Shown: positions 27,583 through 37,610, counted from the stretch's first letter. The stretch is DNA of 64,000 nt from Variovorax sp. (GCA_025352265.1 JANXTS010000105.1:17913-81912); one strand, 5' to 3'. The notes: generated by a model not told the origin, from the sequence alone. A program made the numbers and translations.

Positions 27583-29190
27583 GTGAAAACACTCCCGCGC
27601 CGAATCTGCCAGACCGCGTTCGCCGGACTGCTTTTGGTGGCCGCACATGCACATGCATTGACCGCTGACGAAGCCAAGGCCATTGCGACCGGTGAAGCCG
27701 AAGACCGCGTTGCCGCGCTCAACAAGGCCGTCGCCACCGCCGATGACAAGACGACCGCCTTCATCCAGGCGCTGACCGACGACGCCGTCAAAGTCACCGA
27801 AAACAAGGTCTTCGTGATGAAGGACCGGAACGGAGAAGTACGGGGCTACGACCCGGTCACCGATGCCGAGCTCAAGGTACCCGATACGGCCGAAGACGTG
27901 GTCAACAACAACCTGATGCGCGGCGCGCTCGATGCTGCGAAATCGATGCTGACGCTGATGAGCAGCAAGGACGAGGCAGTGCGCCTCGAAGCCGCCAACG
28001 CGCTGCTCAAAGACCCTGATGAGTCGCGCATTCCGATGGTCGAGAAGGTGCTGGCCGGCGAAACCAATACCGCCATCAAGGCCAAGCTGGAACTGGTGCG
28101 GGCCGCTTCGCTGCTCAACAGCGCCGACGCCGCCAAGCGCATCACCGCTGCGGCCGCCTTGTCCGAAAGCAAGAACCCCGACACCAAGCTGCTGCTGAAC
28201 GAGCGCCTGACCGACGAGACCGATCCAGCCGTCAAGGCTGCGCTGCATAAGGCCATCACCAGCATCGACGGCGCGCTGGTGTGGGGGGACCGAATCAACG
28301 CCGTCTTCAGCGGCATCAGCCTGGGCTCGGTGCTGTTGCTCGCGGCGCTCGGCCTGGCCATTACTTACGGCTTGATGGGCGTCATCAACATGGCGCACGG
28401 CGAGCTGATGATGATCGGCGCCTACGCCACCTACATGATGCAGGGGCTGTTTCAGCGCTATCTGCCGGAGTCGTGGTTCGGTGGTTATCTGGTCGCCGCG
28501 ATTCCCGTTTCGTTCCTGGCTTCGGCGCTCGTGGGCGCCATCCTGGAGCGCGGCGTCATCCGCTTTTTGTACGGTCGCCCGCTTGAAACATTGCTAGCCA
28601 CCTGGGGCATCAGCCTGATGCTGCAGCAACTGGTGCGCACCTTGTTCGGTGCGCAGAACGTCGGCGTCGAAAACCCCTCATGGATGAGTGGCGGCTTCAC
28701 CATGCTCGGCAACGTCGCGCTGCCCTGGAACCGGATCTGCATCATCATTTTTGCGGTGCTCGTGTTGCTGGCAATGGGCTGGCTCATCGGCAAGACACGC
28801 CTCGGTCTGTTCGTGCGCGGCGTCACGCAGAATCGGGCGATCGCCTCATGCATGGGCGTCAACACGGCCCGCATCGACACCTACGCGTTCGCGCTCGGTT
28901 CGGGCATCGCCGGGCTCGCGGGTTGTGCGCTGAGCCAGATCGGCAACGTCGGCCCCGACCTCGGGCAAAGCTACATCGTCGATTCCTTCATGGTGGTCGT
29001 GATGGGTGGCGTCGGGCAACTGGCCGGCACGGTGTACGCGGCGCTCGGCCTCGGCATCCTGAACAAGTTCATCGAAGGTTGGGCCGGCGCGGTGCTCGCA
29101 AAGATCTGCGTGCTGGTCTTTCTCATCGTCTTTATCCAGAAGCGACCACAAGGCATCTTTGCGATCAAGGGTCGGAGCGCAGAAGCATGA
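27583..29190 (+). CDS. urtB: Urea ABC transporter, permease UrtB
   Basis: A 535-residue inner-membrane protein. A signal-like start and a periplasmic N-terminal region to about residue 225 precede a LIV-type permease domain with NMAHGELMMIGAYATYMMQG and the C-terminal QKRPQGIFAIKGR. The long N-terminal extension is normal for proteobacterial UrtB. The GTG start lies 9 bp after the urtA-urtB hairpin; GAGGATGAT precedes it. The stop overlaps the urtC start (ATGA). Confidence 0.95.
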   Translation: MKTLPRRICQTAFAGLLLVAAHAHALTADEAKAIATGEAEDRVAALNKAVATADDKTTAFIQALTDDAVKVTENKVFVMKDRNGEVRGYDPVTDAELKVPDTAEDVVNNNLMRGALDAAKSMLTLMSSKDEAVRLEAANALLKDPDESRIPMVEKVLAGETNTAIKAKLELVRAASLLNSADAAKRITAAAALSESKNPDTKLLLNERLTDETDPAVKAALHKAITSIDGALVWGDRINAVFSGISLGSVLLLAALGLAITYGLMGVINMAHGELMMIGAYATYMMQGLFQRYLPESWFGGYLVAAIPVSFLASALVGAILERGVIRFLYGRPLETLLATWGISLMLQQLVRTLFGAQNVGVENPSWMSGGFTMLGNVALPWNRICIIIFAVLVLLAMGWLIGKTRLGLFVRGVTQNRAIASCMGVNTARIDTYAFALGSGIAGLAGCALSQIGNVGPDLGQSYIVDSFMVVVMGGVGQLAGTVYAALGLGILNKFIEGWAGAVLAKICVLVFLIVFIQKRPQGIFAIKGRSAEA

Positions 29191-30380
29191 CCAATATTCG
29201 AAACTTCAAACTCCCGGCCAAAGGCCCGTTCATGAGCGGTAAGGGCTGGAGCGTTTTCTTCGTCGCGCTCATCGTCATCTGCGCGCTGGCGCCGGTGCTC
29301 AACATCGTCGTGCCAGACGGCAGCCCGCTGCACATGAGCGACTACGCGGTGGCACTGGTCGGCAAGATCATGTGCTACGCGATCTGCGCGCTGGCGATGG
29401 ATTTGATCTGGGGCTACACCGGCATCCTGTCGCTCGGCCACGGCCTGTTCTTTGCGCTCGGCGGCTACATGATGGGCATGTACCTGATGCGCCAGATCGG
29501 CCGCGACGGCAACTACAAGAGCGACCTTCCGGACTTCATGGTGTTCCTCGACTGGAAGGAACTGCCGTGGCACTGGACTTTCAGCGGCAGCTTTATCGCG
29601 ACGCTGATTCTCGTCGTGCTGGTGCCCGGTCTGATCGCGCTGGTGTTCGGCTTCTTCGCCTTCCGTTCGCGCATCAAGGGCGTGTACTTTTCGATCATTA
29701 CGCAGGCGCTGACCTTCGCGGCACTGCTGCTCTTTTTCCGCAACGAGACGGGCTTCGGCGGCAACAACGGCTTCACCGACTTCAAGCGGATTCTGGGCAT
29801 TCCGATCGCGACACAAGAGATGCGCATGACGATCTTCGGGCTCACCGGTGTCACGCTGCTGGTGTTCTTCCTGTTCTCCAAGTGGCTCATCGGCAGCAAG
29901 TTCGGCCGTGTGCTGCAGGCCATTCGCGATGCCGAAACCCGCGTCATGTTCTCGGGCTACAACCCGCTGCCGTACAAGCTCACCATCTGGGTTATCTCGG
30001 CCATCATGTGCGGCGTGGCCGGTGCCCTGTACGTGCCGCAGGTCGGAATCATCAACCCGGGTGAAATGAGCACGGCCAACTCTATCGAGATCGCCATCTG
30101 GGTCGCGGTCGGCGGCCGCGCCACGCTGATTGGGCCGATCCTCGGCGCCTTCATCGTCAATGGCGCGAAAAGCTGGTTGACCGTGGCGTACCCGGAATAC
30201 TGGCTGTACTTCCTCGGCGCGATCTTCATCGCCGTGACACTGTTCTTGCCGGACGGCATCGTCGGGTTGGTAAAGAAATTATTGAACCGGGACCACTCAC
30301 CAACGCCCGCCCGGTTCGAGGCAGTCGAGCCCAGCGCGATGGCGCCGCTCGCAGCGGAAGCCGGAGGAGCACGCGCATGA
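29187..30380 (+). CDS. urtC: Urea ABC transporter, permease UrtC
   Basis: A 397-residue LivM-type permease pairing with UrtB. Hydrophobic segments start near residue 20, and GYTGILSLGHGLFFALGGYM is the family signature near residue 75. VAVGGRATLIGPILGA and FLPDGIVGLV mark the C-terminal half. It overlaps urtB and urtD by 4 bp each. Confidence 0.95.
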   Translation: MTNIRNFKLPAKGPFMSGKGWSVFFVALIVICALAPVLNIVVPDGSPLHMSDYAVALVGKIMCYAICALAMDLIWGYTGILSLGHGLFFALGGYMMGMYLMRQIGRDGNYKSDLPDFMVFLDWKELPWHWTFSGSFIATLILVVLVPGLIALVFGFFAFRSRIKGVYFSIITQALTFAALLLFFRNETGFGGNNGFTDFKRILGIPIATQEMRMTIFGLTGVTLLVFFLFSKWLIGSKFGRVLQAIRDAETRVMFSGYNPLPYKLTIWVISAIMCGVAGALYVPQVGIINPGEMSTANSIEIAIWVAVGGRATLIGPILGAFIVNGAKSWLTVAYPEYWLYFLGAIFIAVTLFLPDGIVGLVKKLLNRDHSPTPARFEAVEPSAMAPLAAEAGGARA

Positions 30381-31252
30381 CGCCAGACTTGATGGAAGAA
30401 GGTGCGCAACGCGTCGCCAAATTGCGTGGCCCCGACCTCGGCTCGACGACCGAGTCAGGTGGCCGCGAGGCGGGCTACGGCCGCATCGGTACGCCGGGAG
30501 AAGTCGACGTCACGCACGGTCGCATCCTGTATCTCGAAGACGTGAGCGTGAGCTTCGATGGCTTCAAGGCGATCAACAAGCTGAGCCTGGACATTGCACC
30601 CGGCGAGCTGCGCTGCATCATCGGCCCCAATGGTGCGGGCAAGACCACGATGATGGACATCATCACCGGCAAGACGCGGCCCGATTCGGGCACCGTCTTT
30701 TTCGGCAGCACCATCGATTTGCTGCGGCACAAGGAAGTCGACATTGCACAGATGGGCATCGGCCGAAAGTTTCAGAAGCCGACAGTGTTCGAACAACTCA
30801 CCGTTTTCGAAAACCTCGAACTAGCGCTGAAGACAGACAAGGGCGTGAAGCGCTCGATGTTCTTCAAGCTCGATTCAGCGCAGGGCGATCGGCTCGCGGA
30901 AATCCTCGAAACCATTCAGCTGTCGGGCAGCGTGTTGCGCATGGCGGGCAACCTGAGTCATGGGCAAAAGCAGTGGCTCGAGATCGGCATGTTGCTGATG
31001 CAGGACCCGAAGTTGCTGTTGCTCGACGAGCCTGTCGCTGGGATGACGGACGAAGAAACGGCACGAACGGCAGAGCTCTTTCTGACGCTGAAGGGCAAAC
31101 ACTCGTTGATGGTGGTGGAGCACGACATGAGCTTCATCCGAACGATCTCGGAGATCGTCACCGTGCTGTGCGACGGGTCTGTGTTGGCACAGGGCACGCT
31201 CGACGAAGTGCAGGCGGATGAGCGGGTAATCGAGGTTTATCTTGGCCGCTGA
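30377..31252 (+). CDS. urtD: Urea ABC transporter, ATP-binding protein UrtD
   Basis: A 291-residue ABC ATPase. Walker A is GPNGAGKTT (near residue 83), the signature NLSHGQKQ near residue 194, and Walker B LLLLDEPVAGM. The first ~50 residues are a variable, hydrophilic extension. It overlaps urtC by 4 bp and is followed by urtE after 13 bp. Confidence 0.95.
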   Translation: MTPDLMEEGAQRVAKLRGPDLGSTTESGGREAGYGRIGTPGEVDVTHGRILYLEDVSVSFDGFKAINKLSLDIAPGELRCIIGPNGAGKTTMMDIITGKTRPDSGTVFFGSTIDLLRHKEVDIAQMGIGRKFQKPTVFEQLTVFENLELALKTDKGVKRSMFFKLDSAQGDRLAEILETIQLSGSVLRMAGNLSHGQKQWLEIGMLLMQDPKLLLLDEPVAGMTDEETARTAELFLTLKGKHSLMVVEHDMSFIRTISEIVTVLCDGSVLAQGTLDEVQADERVIEVYLGR

Positions 31253-31265
31253 AGAAAGAACATCC

Positions 31266-31958
31266 ATGCTCACAGTCAAGAACGTTCACCAGTACTACGG
31301 CGGCTCGCACATCCTGCGCGACGTGAGCTTCACGGCGACGCTCGGCAAGGTCACCGTGCTGCTCGGCCGCAACGGCGTCGGCAAGACGACCTTGCTCAAG
31401 TCGTTGATGGGCCTGGTGCCGATCAAGAGCGGCAGCATCGAGTTCGACGGGCAGGCGATCCAGAAGAAGACACCTTACGAGCGCGCGCGTCTGGGCATGG
31501 GCTTCGTGCCGCAGGGCCGTGAGATTTTCGCGCGGCTCACTGTCGAAGAAAACTTGCGCATGGGGCTGGCCTACAGGAACGGCAGCACGCCGATTCCCTC
31601 TGAACTGTACGAATTGTTCCCCGTCTTGAAGCAGATGTTGCATCGCCGTGGCGGTGATCTCTCCGGCGGTCAGCAGCAGCAACTCGCTATCGCGCGGGCG
31701 CTTGCCCCCGGGCCGAAGCTGCTCATCCTCGACGAGCCGACCGAAGGCATTCAGCCATCGATCATCAAGGACATCGGCCGCGTCATTCGCATGCTGGCCG
31801 ATCGTGGCGACATGGCGATCGTGCTGTGCGAGCAGTACTACGATTTTGCGCAGGAGCTTGCCGACGACTACCTTGTGATGGAGCGGGGTGAGTTCATCGC
31901 GCGGGGGGAGGGGAAGGACATGGAGGCGAACGGGGTGCGGAATCTGGTGGCGATCTGA
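31266..31958 (+). CDS. urtE: Urea ABC transporter, ATP-binding protein UrtE
   Basis: A 230-residue ABC ATPase completing the urea importer. Walker A is GRNGVGKTT (near residue 37), the signature DLSGGQQQQ, and Walker B LLILDEPTEGIQP. ATG 31266 gives the family's normal MLTV start; an in-frame start at 31242 adds eight residues overlapping the urtD stop. Transcription meets the convergent amidase gene 17 bp later. Confidence 0.95.
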   Translation: MLTVKNVHQYYGGSHILRDVSFTATLGKVTVLLGRNGVGKTTLLKSLMGLVPIKSGSIEFDGQAIQKKTPYERARLGMGFVPQGREIFARLTVEENLRMGLAYRNGSTPIPSELYELFPVLKQMLHRRGGDLSGGQQQQLAIARALAPGPKLLILDEPTEGIQPSIIKDIGRVIRMLADRGDMAIVLCEQYYDFAQELADDYLVMERGEFIARGEGKDMEANGVRNLVAI

Positions 31959-31975
31959 TCCTTGCCCACAGGTGG

Positions 31976-33466
31976 CTACACAGCCATCGGAATCCGATGG
32001 AACCAGGGCTGCGCCTGTTCCAGTTGTGCGGCAAGCCGAAACAACAACCCTTCCTGCGAGGGTGCGGCCATGAAGTGAACGCCAAGTGGCATACCGTCCG
32101 GAGTCCAGTGGAGCGGTACCGACATGGCGGGCGTGCCGGTGAGGTTCGCGAGTTCGGTGAAAGGAATATGCCGCAGGGCGCCGTGAACCTTTTCCTTCAG
32201 CTTTGCCGAGCGCAACAAGACCCTGGACATTCCCATGGCCTGCAGCCACCCGACGATCACCTGTTCGTGCCGTGGCGTGGCGTTCTCGCCAGTCAGTGGG
32301 GGAGGGAAGGCAACGGTCGGCGTCATGAAGACGTCGTAGCTGGAAAGGAACTGGTTGGTGATCCGCTGGTAGTCCTGCCAGCGGCCCAGGCTGGCGACAT
32401 ATTCGTCGGCCCGAATGGCCCGTCCAAATGCCGCCATCAGCAAGGTATCGGGCTCGAAACCCTCCTTGCCGCATCGTGTTGCTGTCCGTACCTGTGTCAC
32501 GACGAACGCCGCGTTCGCGTACATCATCGTCATCATGTCGGCAAACATCTGCTCCCAGTCGATGGCCGGTGCAGCCAATTCCACTTCGTGCCCCAACGAC
32601 ATGAGCAGCCGCGCCGCGTCGTTGACCGCGAGAACGGCATCCGGAGAAATATCACCCACGGGTGAACTGTCGCTGAAGGCAATGCGCAGTTTTCCCGGAT
32701 CGCGACCGACCTCCTCACGATAGGGCCGCTCCGGCGGGGCGATGTGAAACGAAGCAGGACGCTCGCTGCCGTGGGTAGCGTCGAGCATCGCTGCGCTGTC
32801 GCGCACGCTGCGGGTCAGTACATGCTGGCTGGCCGCGCCGTGCATCGTTTCCCCACGTTCGGGCCCCCATGGCGTGCGTCCCCGACCGGGCTTGAAACCG
32901 AACAGGCCGCACACGGCAGCTGGAATCCGGATCGAGCCTCCGACGTCGTTTCCACCTGCCATCGGCACGATACCGGCAGCAACTGCAGCAGCAGACCCGC
33001 CGGAGGAACCGCCAGGCGAGCGCGCAAGATTCCAAGGATTTTTTGTCGGCCCGAAGAGCAGCGGCTCCGTGATCGGCAGCAGGCCGAATTCCGGGGTGTT
33101 GGTCTGGCCAGTGATCACGACCCCGCTGCGCAGCCAGCGTTGCGTGATCTCCGAATGCCTGGCAGCAACCATCTTGCTGCGCATGACGCCCTTGCATCCA
33201 TTGGCAGACATCACGCCAGCGTAGTCCTGCTCCAGATTTTTAGACACGAAAGGTACGCCGGCGAAAGGGCCTGCCAGCACGTCGTTGCAGCGGGCGCGTG
33301 CCAGCGCGTCCATGCGGACGACGACGGCGTTGATCGTCGGATTTACCGCCTCGGTGCGCGCGATCGCGATCTCCAGCAACTCCGACGCCGTCACCCCTCC
33401 CGAGGCCACCAGTCGCGCCAATCCAAGGCCGTCGTGCTGCCGGTATTCGCTGAAGTTCATGGTCAT
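31976..33466 (-). CDS. Amidase-signature family amidase
   Basis: A 496-residue hydrolase of the amidase-signature family (Ser-cisSer-Lys triad). The catalytic lysine lies in VPFVSKNLEQD, and the serine-rich signature SPGGSSGGSAAAVAAG and GGSIRIPAAVCGLFGFKP are in the middle. It likely hydrolyses a carboxylic amide, possibly releasing ammonia; the substrate is unknown. GGAGAGGG lies 4 nt before ATG 33466. Convergent with urtE, it may add to the nitrogen-scavenging set. Confidence 0.92.
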   Translation of the reverse strand: MTMNFSEYRQHDGLGLARLVASGGVTASELLEIAIARTEAVNPTINAVVVRMDALARARCNDVLAGPFAGVPFVSKNLEQDYAGVMSANGCKGVMRSKMVAARHSEITQRWLRSGVVITGQTNTPEFGLLPITEPLLFGPTKNPWNLARSPGGSSGGSAAAVAAGIVPMAGGNDVGGSIRIPAAVCGLFGFKPGRGRTPWGPERGETMHGAASQHVLTRSVRDSAAMLDATHGSERPASFHIAPPERPYREEVGRDPGKLRIAFSDSSPVGDISPDAVLAVNDAARLLMSLGHEVELAAPAIDWEQMFADMMTMMYANAAFVVTQVRTATRCGKEGFEPDTLLMAAFGRAIRADEYVASLGRWQDYQRITNQFLSSYDVFMTPTVAFPPPLTGENATPRHEQVIVGWLQAMGMSRVLLRSAKLKEKVHGALRHIPFTELANLTGTPAMSVPLHWTPDGMPLGVHFMAAPSQEGLLFRLAAQLEQAQPWFHRIPMAV

Positions 33467-33561
33467 TTGTCCCTCTCCTTTGTCATTGTTTCGGGTACGG
33501 CAATCGGTCGCGCACACAGTCATTCGATTTAAGACGAAGTCGGTTGATTCAGGGTTTACCC

Positions 33562-33567
33562 TAAAAT
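33562..33567 (+). promoter_or_regulatory. -10 box of the MFS gene, leaderless configuration
   Basis: TAAAAT is followed by TCGCCC and then TTG at 33574, a six-base gap as before serS. AGGGT-TT-ACCCT, an inverted repeat at 33551-33562, overlaps its upstream side and could be an operator. Confidence 0.45.
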
Positions 33568-33573
33568 TCGCCC

Positions 33574-34854
33574 TTGCCCGCCATCGCCGGGCGCCTCTTC
33601 AAGGACCCGGTTTTGCATCCCTCCCTTTCCGATTCCGCGTTGACTGTCGCAGCGCCTGCCACTGCGTCTTCCATCCATTTCGGCCGCGCCATGTTCGCGC
33701 TCGGCGTCGGCGGCTTCGCTATCGGCACCGGCGAGTTCGTCATCATGGGTTTGTTGCCTGAAGTGGCGACCGATATCGGCGTCAGCATTCCGCAAGCCGG
33801 GCATGTCATCAGCGCCTATGCGCTGGGTGTTGTCATCGGCGCGCCGGTGCTGGCCGTGATGGCAGCCGGCTGGCATCGGCGCGCGCTGCTCATCGCGTTG
33901 ATGGCGGTGTTCGCGGCTGGAAATTTTGCAAGCGCGCTGGCACCGGACTACCTCTCGCTCAACCTTTTGCGCTTTGCGACGGGGCTGCCGCACGGCACCT
34001 ACTTCGGTGTGGCTGCGTTGGTGGCAGCCGCGCTGGCGCCCCCCGACCGGCGCGCTCGCGCTGTCGGGCTCGTGATGTTGGGCTTGACCGGCGCCACTCT
34101 GATCGGCGTGCCTATCGCAGCCTGGCTCGGGCAAGCGTTCGGGTGGCGCTCTGCGTTCGTCTTCGTCGGCGTTATCGCACTGATCGCGATCGTGCTGCTA
34201 CACCGAGACATCCCGGATATCGCACCCCGCGCGGGTGCCAGTCCATGGCGCGAACTCGGTGCGCTCAAGCGCAAACAGGTGTGGTTCACGCTCGGCATCG
34301 GCGCCATCGGCTTCGGCGGCATGTTCTCGGTGTTCAGCTACATCAAGCCGACGCTGATCGAAGTGGCGGGGTTGCCGCTGGCCGGTGTGCCGTTCGTGCT
34401 GGCGTTGTTCGGCCTCGGCATGGTGGCTGGCAACCTGGTGGGCGCGCGGCTTGCCGACAAGTCGCTGATGCGCACCATCGGCGGTCTGCTGGTGTGGTCG
34501 GCGCTGGTGTTGACGCTGTTCTCTTTTGCGGCGCACCACGTCGTCACTGCGGCCATCAACGTCTTTTTGCTCGGCACCATCGTCGCCATCGCGCCGGCCT
34601 TGCAGATCCGTCTGATGGACGTGGCCGGCGACGCGCAAACGCTGGCGGCTGCGCTCAACCATTCGGCTTTCAACACCGCCAACGCACTCGGCGCTTGGCT
34701 TGGCGGCGCGGCCATAAGCGCCGGCCTGGGCTGGACCTCGACCGGCTGGGTCGGTGCCTTGCTCGCATTCGCGGGCATGGGTGTGTTCGCGTGGTCGATC
34801 ACCAGCGCACGGGCCGATGCGCGGATAGCGCTGGCCCGCCAGATGACACGCTGA
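33574..34854 (+). CDS. MFS transporter (AraJ-like sugar/drug efflux)
   Basis: A 426-residue major facilitator with 12 predicted membrane segments. GTGEFVIMGLLPEVA, the first-segment signature of the arabinose-efflux (AraJ/YdhP) type, lies near residue 51. The loop between segments 2 and 3 carries the conserved basic residues WHRRALL. No in-frame ATG precedes the family start; TTG 33574 has a six-base-spaced -10 box and TTG 33613 is an alternative. It diverges from the amidase gene by about 107 bp. The exported compound is unknown. Confidence 0.87.
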   Translation: MPAIAGRLFKDPVLHPSLSDSALTVAAPATASSIHFGRAMFALGVGGFAIGTGEFVIMGLLPEVATDIGVSIPQAGHVISAYALGVVIGAPVLAVMAAGWHRRALLIALMAVFAAGNFASALAPDYLSLNLLRFATGLPHGTYFGVAALVAAALAPPDRRARAVGLVMLGLTGATLIGVPIAAWLGQAFGWRSAFVFVGVIALIAIVLLHRDIPDIAPRAGASPWRELGALKRKQVWFTLGIGAIGFGGMFSVFSYIKPTLIEVAGLPLAGVPFVLALFGLGMVAGNLVGARLADKSLMRTIGGLLVWSALVLTLFSFAAHHVVTAAINVFLLGTIVAIAPALQIRLMDVAGDAQTLAAALNHSAFNTANALGAWLGGAAISAGLGWTSTGWVGALLAFAGMGVFAWSITSARADARIALARQMTR

Positions 34855-35016
34855 TCCCGCTGCTTCTATGGTGGCCCGCGGTGACCGGCCGCGTTTGGTT
34901 CCGTAGCGAAATGCGGCACAAATTCGCGGAACCTCAGCTTCTGCAGCGACTGAAGTGAAAAGTCTTGGGTACCTTCGCTGGTTACTCAAACAAAAGACTC
35001 AGGAGGAATTTCAGCC

Positions 35017-35919
35017 ATGAATATCGACACCACAGGCATCCAGCGGAGCCACATCCGCAACTCGGTCATCGCGGTCATCGCATTGGTCATGCTGGCCGCC
35101 TTCTGGCCACTCACGAGCGTGCCAACCGGTTACCGTGGCGTCATCACGGTCGGCGGCGCGATCAAGAGCCTGAAGGAAGAAGGGTACGTGCTGCTCTGGC
35201 CATGGGAAAAGAAGGTGGACTTCAACATTCGAGCCGAACAGGCCGACGTCGAAAAGGCCGAAGGCAGCACGCTGGATACGCAACCGGTCAATGTCAGCCT
35301 GACCGTGCGCTATTCGATCAGCCTGGACCGCGTCACAGAGGTGTACGAAAAGTACAGCCATGACGGTAACTTGGCGAGCTACGTGCAGACTGCGACAGCC
35401 GAAGTGTTCAAGGCCGTCACCGCGCGCTACACGGCAACCGATCTGATCGCGAAGCGTTCAAGCGTCAGCAACGACATCAGCGCCCTGCTGCGCGACAAAA
35501 TGAAAGTGTTCGGCGCCCAGATCATCAGCATCGACATGCGCAACTTCAGTTTCAGTCCGTCGTACATGGCGGCGATCAACGAGAAGGTCACGCAGGAACA
35601 ATTGCGGCAAGCGGCGGACAACAAGCTCAAGACGGTGGAGTCCGAACAAAAGCAGAAGGTCGCGGTGGCCGAGGCCGAGGCTGACGCTGCGAGGAAAACA
35701 GCAGACGGTGAAGCCTACGCACAGCTCAAGATCGCGACGGCACAAGCGGACTCGCTGAAGATCCAGAACGCGGCACTGGCGCAAAACAAGGAGGTACTCG
35801 AACTCCGTCGAATCGAGGTCGAGCTGGAAAAGGCGCGGAAGTGGAACGGGGCGTTGCCCACGAGCAACTACGCCGGGGCGCCGATCCCGTTCTTGAATCT
35901 CGAAAAGTCTTCGAGGTAG
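35017..35919 (+). CDS. SPFH/band-7 (prohibitin-like) membrane protein
   Basis: A 300-residue protein with one N-terminal membrane anchor (about residues 17-33). The SPFH domain spans about residues 38-200 and a long coiled-coil region about 195-275 (KQKVAVAEAEADAARKTADG). The order is that of prohibitins and HflC/HflK, which form membrane microdomain scaffolds and modulate proteases. AGGAGGAATTTCAGCC is a strong ribosome-binding site before the ATG. It stands alone, without an hflK or nfeD partner. Confidence 0.88.
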   Translation: MNIDTTGIQRSHIRNSVIAVIALVMLAAFWPLTSVPTGYRGVITVGGAIKSLKEEGYVLLWPWEKKVDFNIRAEQADVEKAEGSTLDTQPVNVSLTVRYSISLDRVTEVYEKYSHDGNLASYVQTATAEVFKAVTARYTATDLIAKRSSVSNDISALLRDKMKVFGAQIISIDMRNFSFSPSYMAAINEKVTQEQLRQAADNKLKTVESEQKQKVAVAEAEADAARKTADGEAYAQLKIATAQADSLKIQNAALAQNKEVLELRRIEVELEKARKWNGALPTSNYAGAPIPFLNLEKSSR

Positions 35920-35962
35920 TTCACTCACCTCGCCGCCGTCAGCGCGTTTCACCCGCCCTGTC

Positions 35963-35968
35963 TATCAT
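35963..35968 (+). promoter_or_regulatory. -10 box of the aldo-keto reductase gene, leaderless configuration
   Basis: TATCAT is followed by GACCAA and then ATG at 35975, again a six-base gap. No Shine-Dalgarno sequence is present. Confidence 0.45.
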
Positions 35969-35974
35969 GACCAA

Positions 35975-36985
35975 ATGAGCATCCCTACCACCCGACTCGG
36001 CCGCACCGGCCTCACCGTTTCGCGACTCGCGCTCGGCACCATGACCTTCGGCCTGCAGACCGATGAAGCGACGTCGTTTCGCATCCTCGACAAGGCGACC
36101 GAGGGCGGCATCAACTTTCTCGACACGGCAGACGTGTACCCGCTCGGCGGTACGGCCGAAACGGCAGGCCGCACGGAGGAAATCATCGGTCGCTGGCTGA
36201 ACGCCAAGGGTGGCAGCCGTCGCAGCGAGTTCATTCTTGCGACCAAGGCGGCCAACAAGGTCGGACCCAATCCGTGGGATCAGGGCAACTCGCGCAAGCA
36301 CTTGCTAGACGCCATCGACCTTTCGCTGAAGCGCCTGCAGACCGACCACGTCGACCTGTACCAGCTGCATCACAACGACCCCCATACGCCGCTCGACGAA
36401 AGCCTCGAAGCGCTCGACACCATCGTGCGGTCGGGCCGCGCGCGCTACATCGGCGTGTCGAACTTTCTGGCCTACCGATTGGCGCGGGCCATCGGCCGCA
36501 CCGAGCTGCACAAGCTCACCAAGCTGGTGTCGGTGCAGCCGCGCTACAGCCTGTTGTTTCGCGAGATCGAACGCGAGTTGCTGCCGTTGGCGGACGAAGA
36601 CGGCATCGGCGTCATTCCATACAACCCGCTGGCCGGCGGCATGCTCACCGGAAAATACAAGCCAGGTTCGAAGCCCGAAGACCAGACGCGGTTCACGCTC
36701 GGCACGGCCGGCGCGATGTACCAGGACCGCTATTGGAACGATCGGAGCTTCGCGACGATCGCGCAGCTGCACGCGTTGGCCGACGAGGCCGGCGTGCCGC
36801 TGGCGACACTGTCTGTTGCGTGGGTCATGGCGAACCCGCTCATCACTGCTCCGTTGCTCGGCGCCAGTCGCCCGGAGCAACTAGACGCCACGCTGGCCGC
36901 TGCCGAATACAAGCTTGACCCTGCGCTGAAGCTGAAACTCGACGAGCTGACCGCCGAATACCGCAAGGGCGATGCGCCGCGTTGA
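35975..36985 (+). CDS. Aldo-keto reductase
   Basis: A 336-residue NADPH-dependent TIM-barrel oxidoreductase. The catalytic tetrad is visible: Asp and Tyr in LDTADVYPLGG, Lys in LATKAANKV, His in LYQLHHNDP. Cofactor-site sequence lies near IGVSNF and YNPLAGGML. It resembles YajO/Tas-like members. The endogenous carbonyl substrate is unknown. It is followed by a CheB-like remnant. Confidence 0.93.
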   Translation: MSIPTTRLGRTGLTVSRLALGTMTFGLQTDEATSFRILDKATEGGINFLDTADVYPLGGTAETAGRTEEIIGRWLNAKGGSRRSEFILATKAANKVGPNPWDQGNSRKHLLDAIDLSLKRLQTDHVDLYQLHHNDPHTPLDESLEALDTIVRSGRARYIGVSNFLAYRLARAIGRTELHKLTKLVSVQPRYSLLFREIERELLPLADEDGIGVIPYNPLAGGMLTGKYKPGSKPEDQTRFTLGTAGAMYQDRYWNDRSFATIAQLHALADEAGVPLATLSVAWVMANPLITAPLLGASRPEQLDATLAAAEYKLDPALKLKLDELTAEYRKGDAPR

Positions 36986-37039
36986 CACAGCGATGCCAAG
37001 CCGGAACAAATAACGGCGTTCTCCTTCGCGGGAACCAAC

Positions 37040-37562
37040 ATGTCAGTCGGTCGTGATCTCATCGTGATCGGCGGTTCAATGGGCGGTTTGAGCGCACTGT
37101 GCCGCTTCGTGGTGCCTTTGGCCGCCAACTTTCCCGCGGCCATCGTCGTTACGATCTACAACGGACCGGCCGCAGGCTCCAACACCGACGAGAGCGCACA
37201 GCTGCCTGCCATCGTGGGCCAGCACACGCGATTGCCGGTGCTCGATGCGGTCGATGGCGAGGAGTTTCATCCTGGCACCATCTATCTGGCGCCCCAGGGT
37301 CATCACCTCGTCGTCCTGCCCACCGGCCGCAGCTTACGGGCGCCGCGTCATCGGCATCGTGCAAAGCCCGTCGGATGCAACCGCGCGCGGCATGCCGACA
37401 AGTGCCTTGTTGTCCAACCACACTGACTTTTGCGTGCTGCTCGACGAGATGCCAAAACTGCTGATGTCACTGGTGAGCGCGACCAGCGTCGATGGCGTCA
37501 ACACCATCGGCTTCAGCGTGGCGCCCTCCGCACTGCCCGATTCGATCAAAGAGGCCGCATAG
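37040..37562 (+). pseudogene. CheB-type methylesterase domain, frameshifted and internally deleted
   Basis: The first frame (37040-37340) starts like a CheB methylesterase domain: VIGGSMGGLSAL, with the nucleophile Ser in GGS, then LDAVDGEEFHPGTIYLAPQGHHLVV. Near 37335 homology moves to another frame (YGRRVIGIVQSPSDATARGMP to PKLLMSLVSA). The segment after GIV that normally holds LSG...DDG (catalytic Asp) is missing, and the region that normally carries the catalytic His (HVPPGH-like) reads YNGPAAGSN. Frame change, deletion and loss of catalytic residues make this a dead gene. No chemotaxis genes are nearby. Confidence 0.8.
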
Positions 37563-37610
37563 TCTCGACGCTGACAATCACGCTCATCAATCTGTTTCGG
37601 AAAGACAAAA

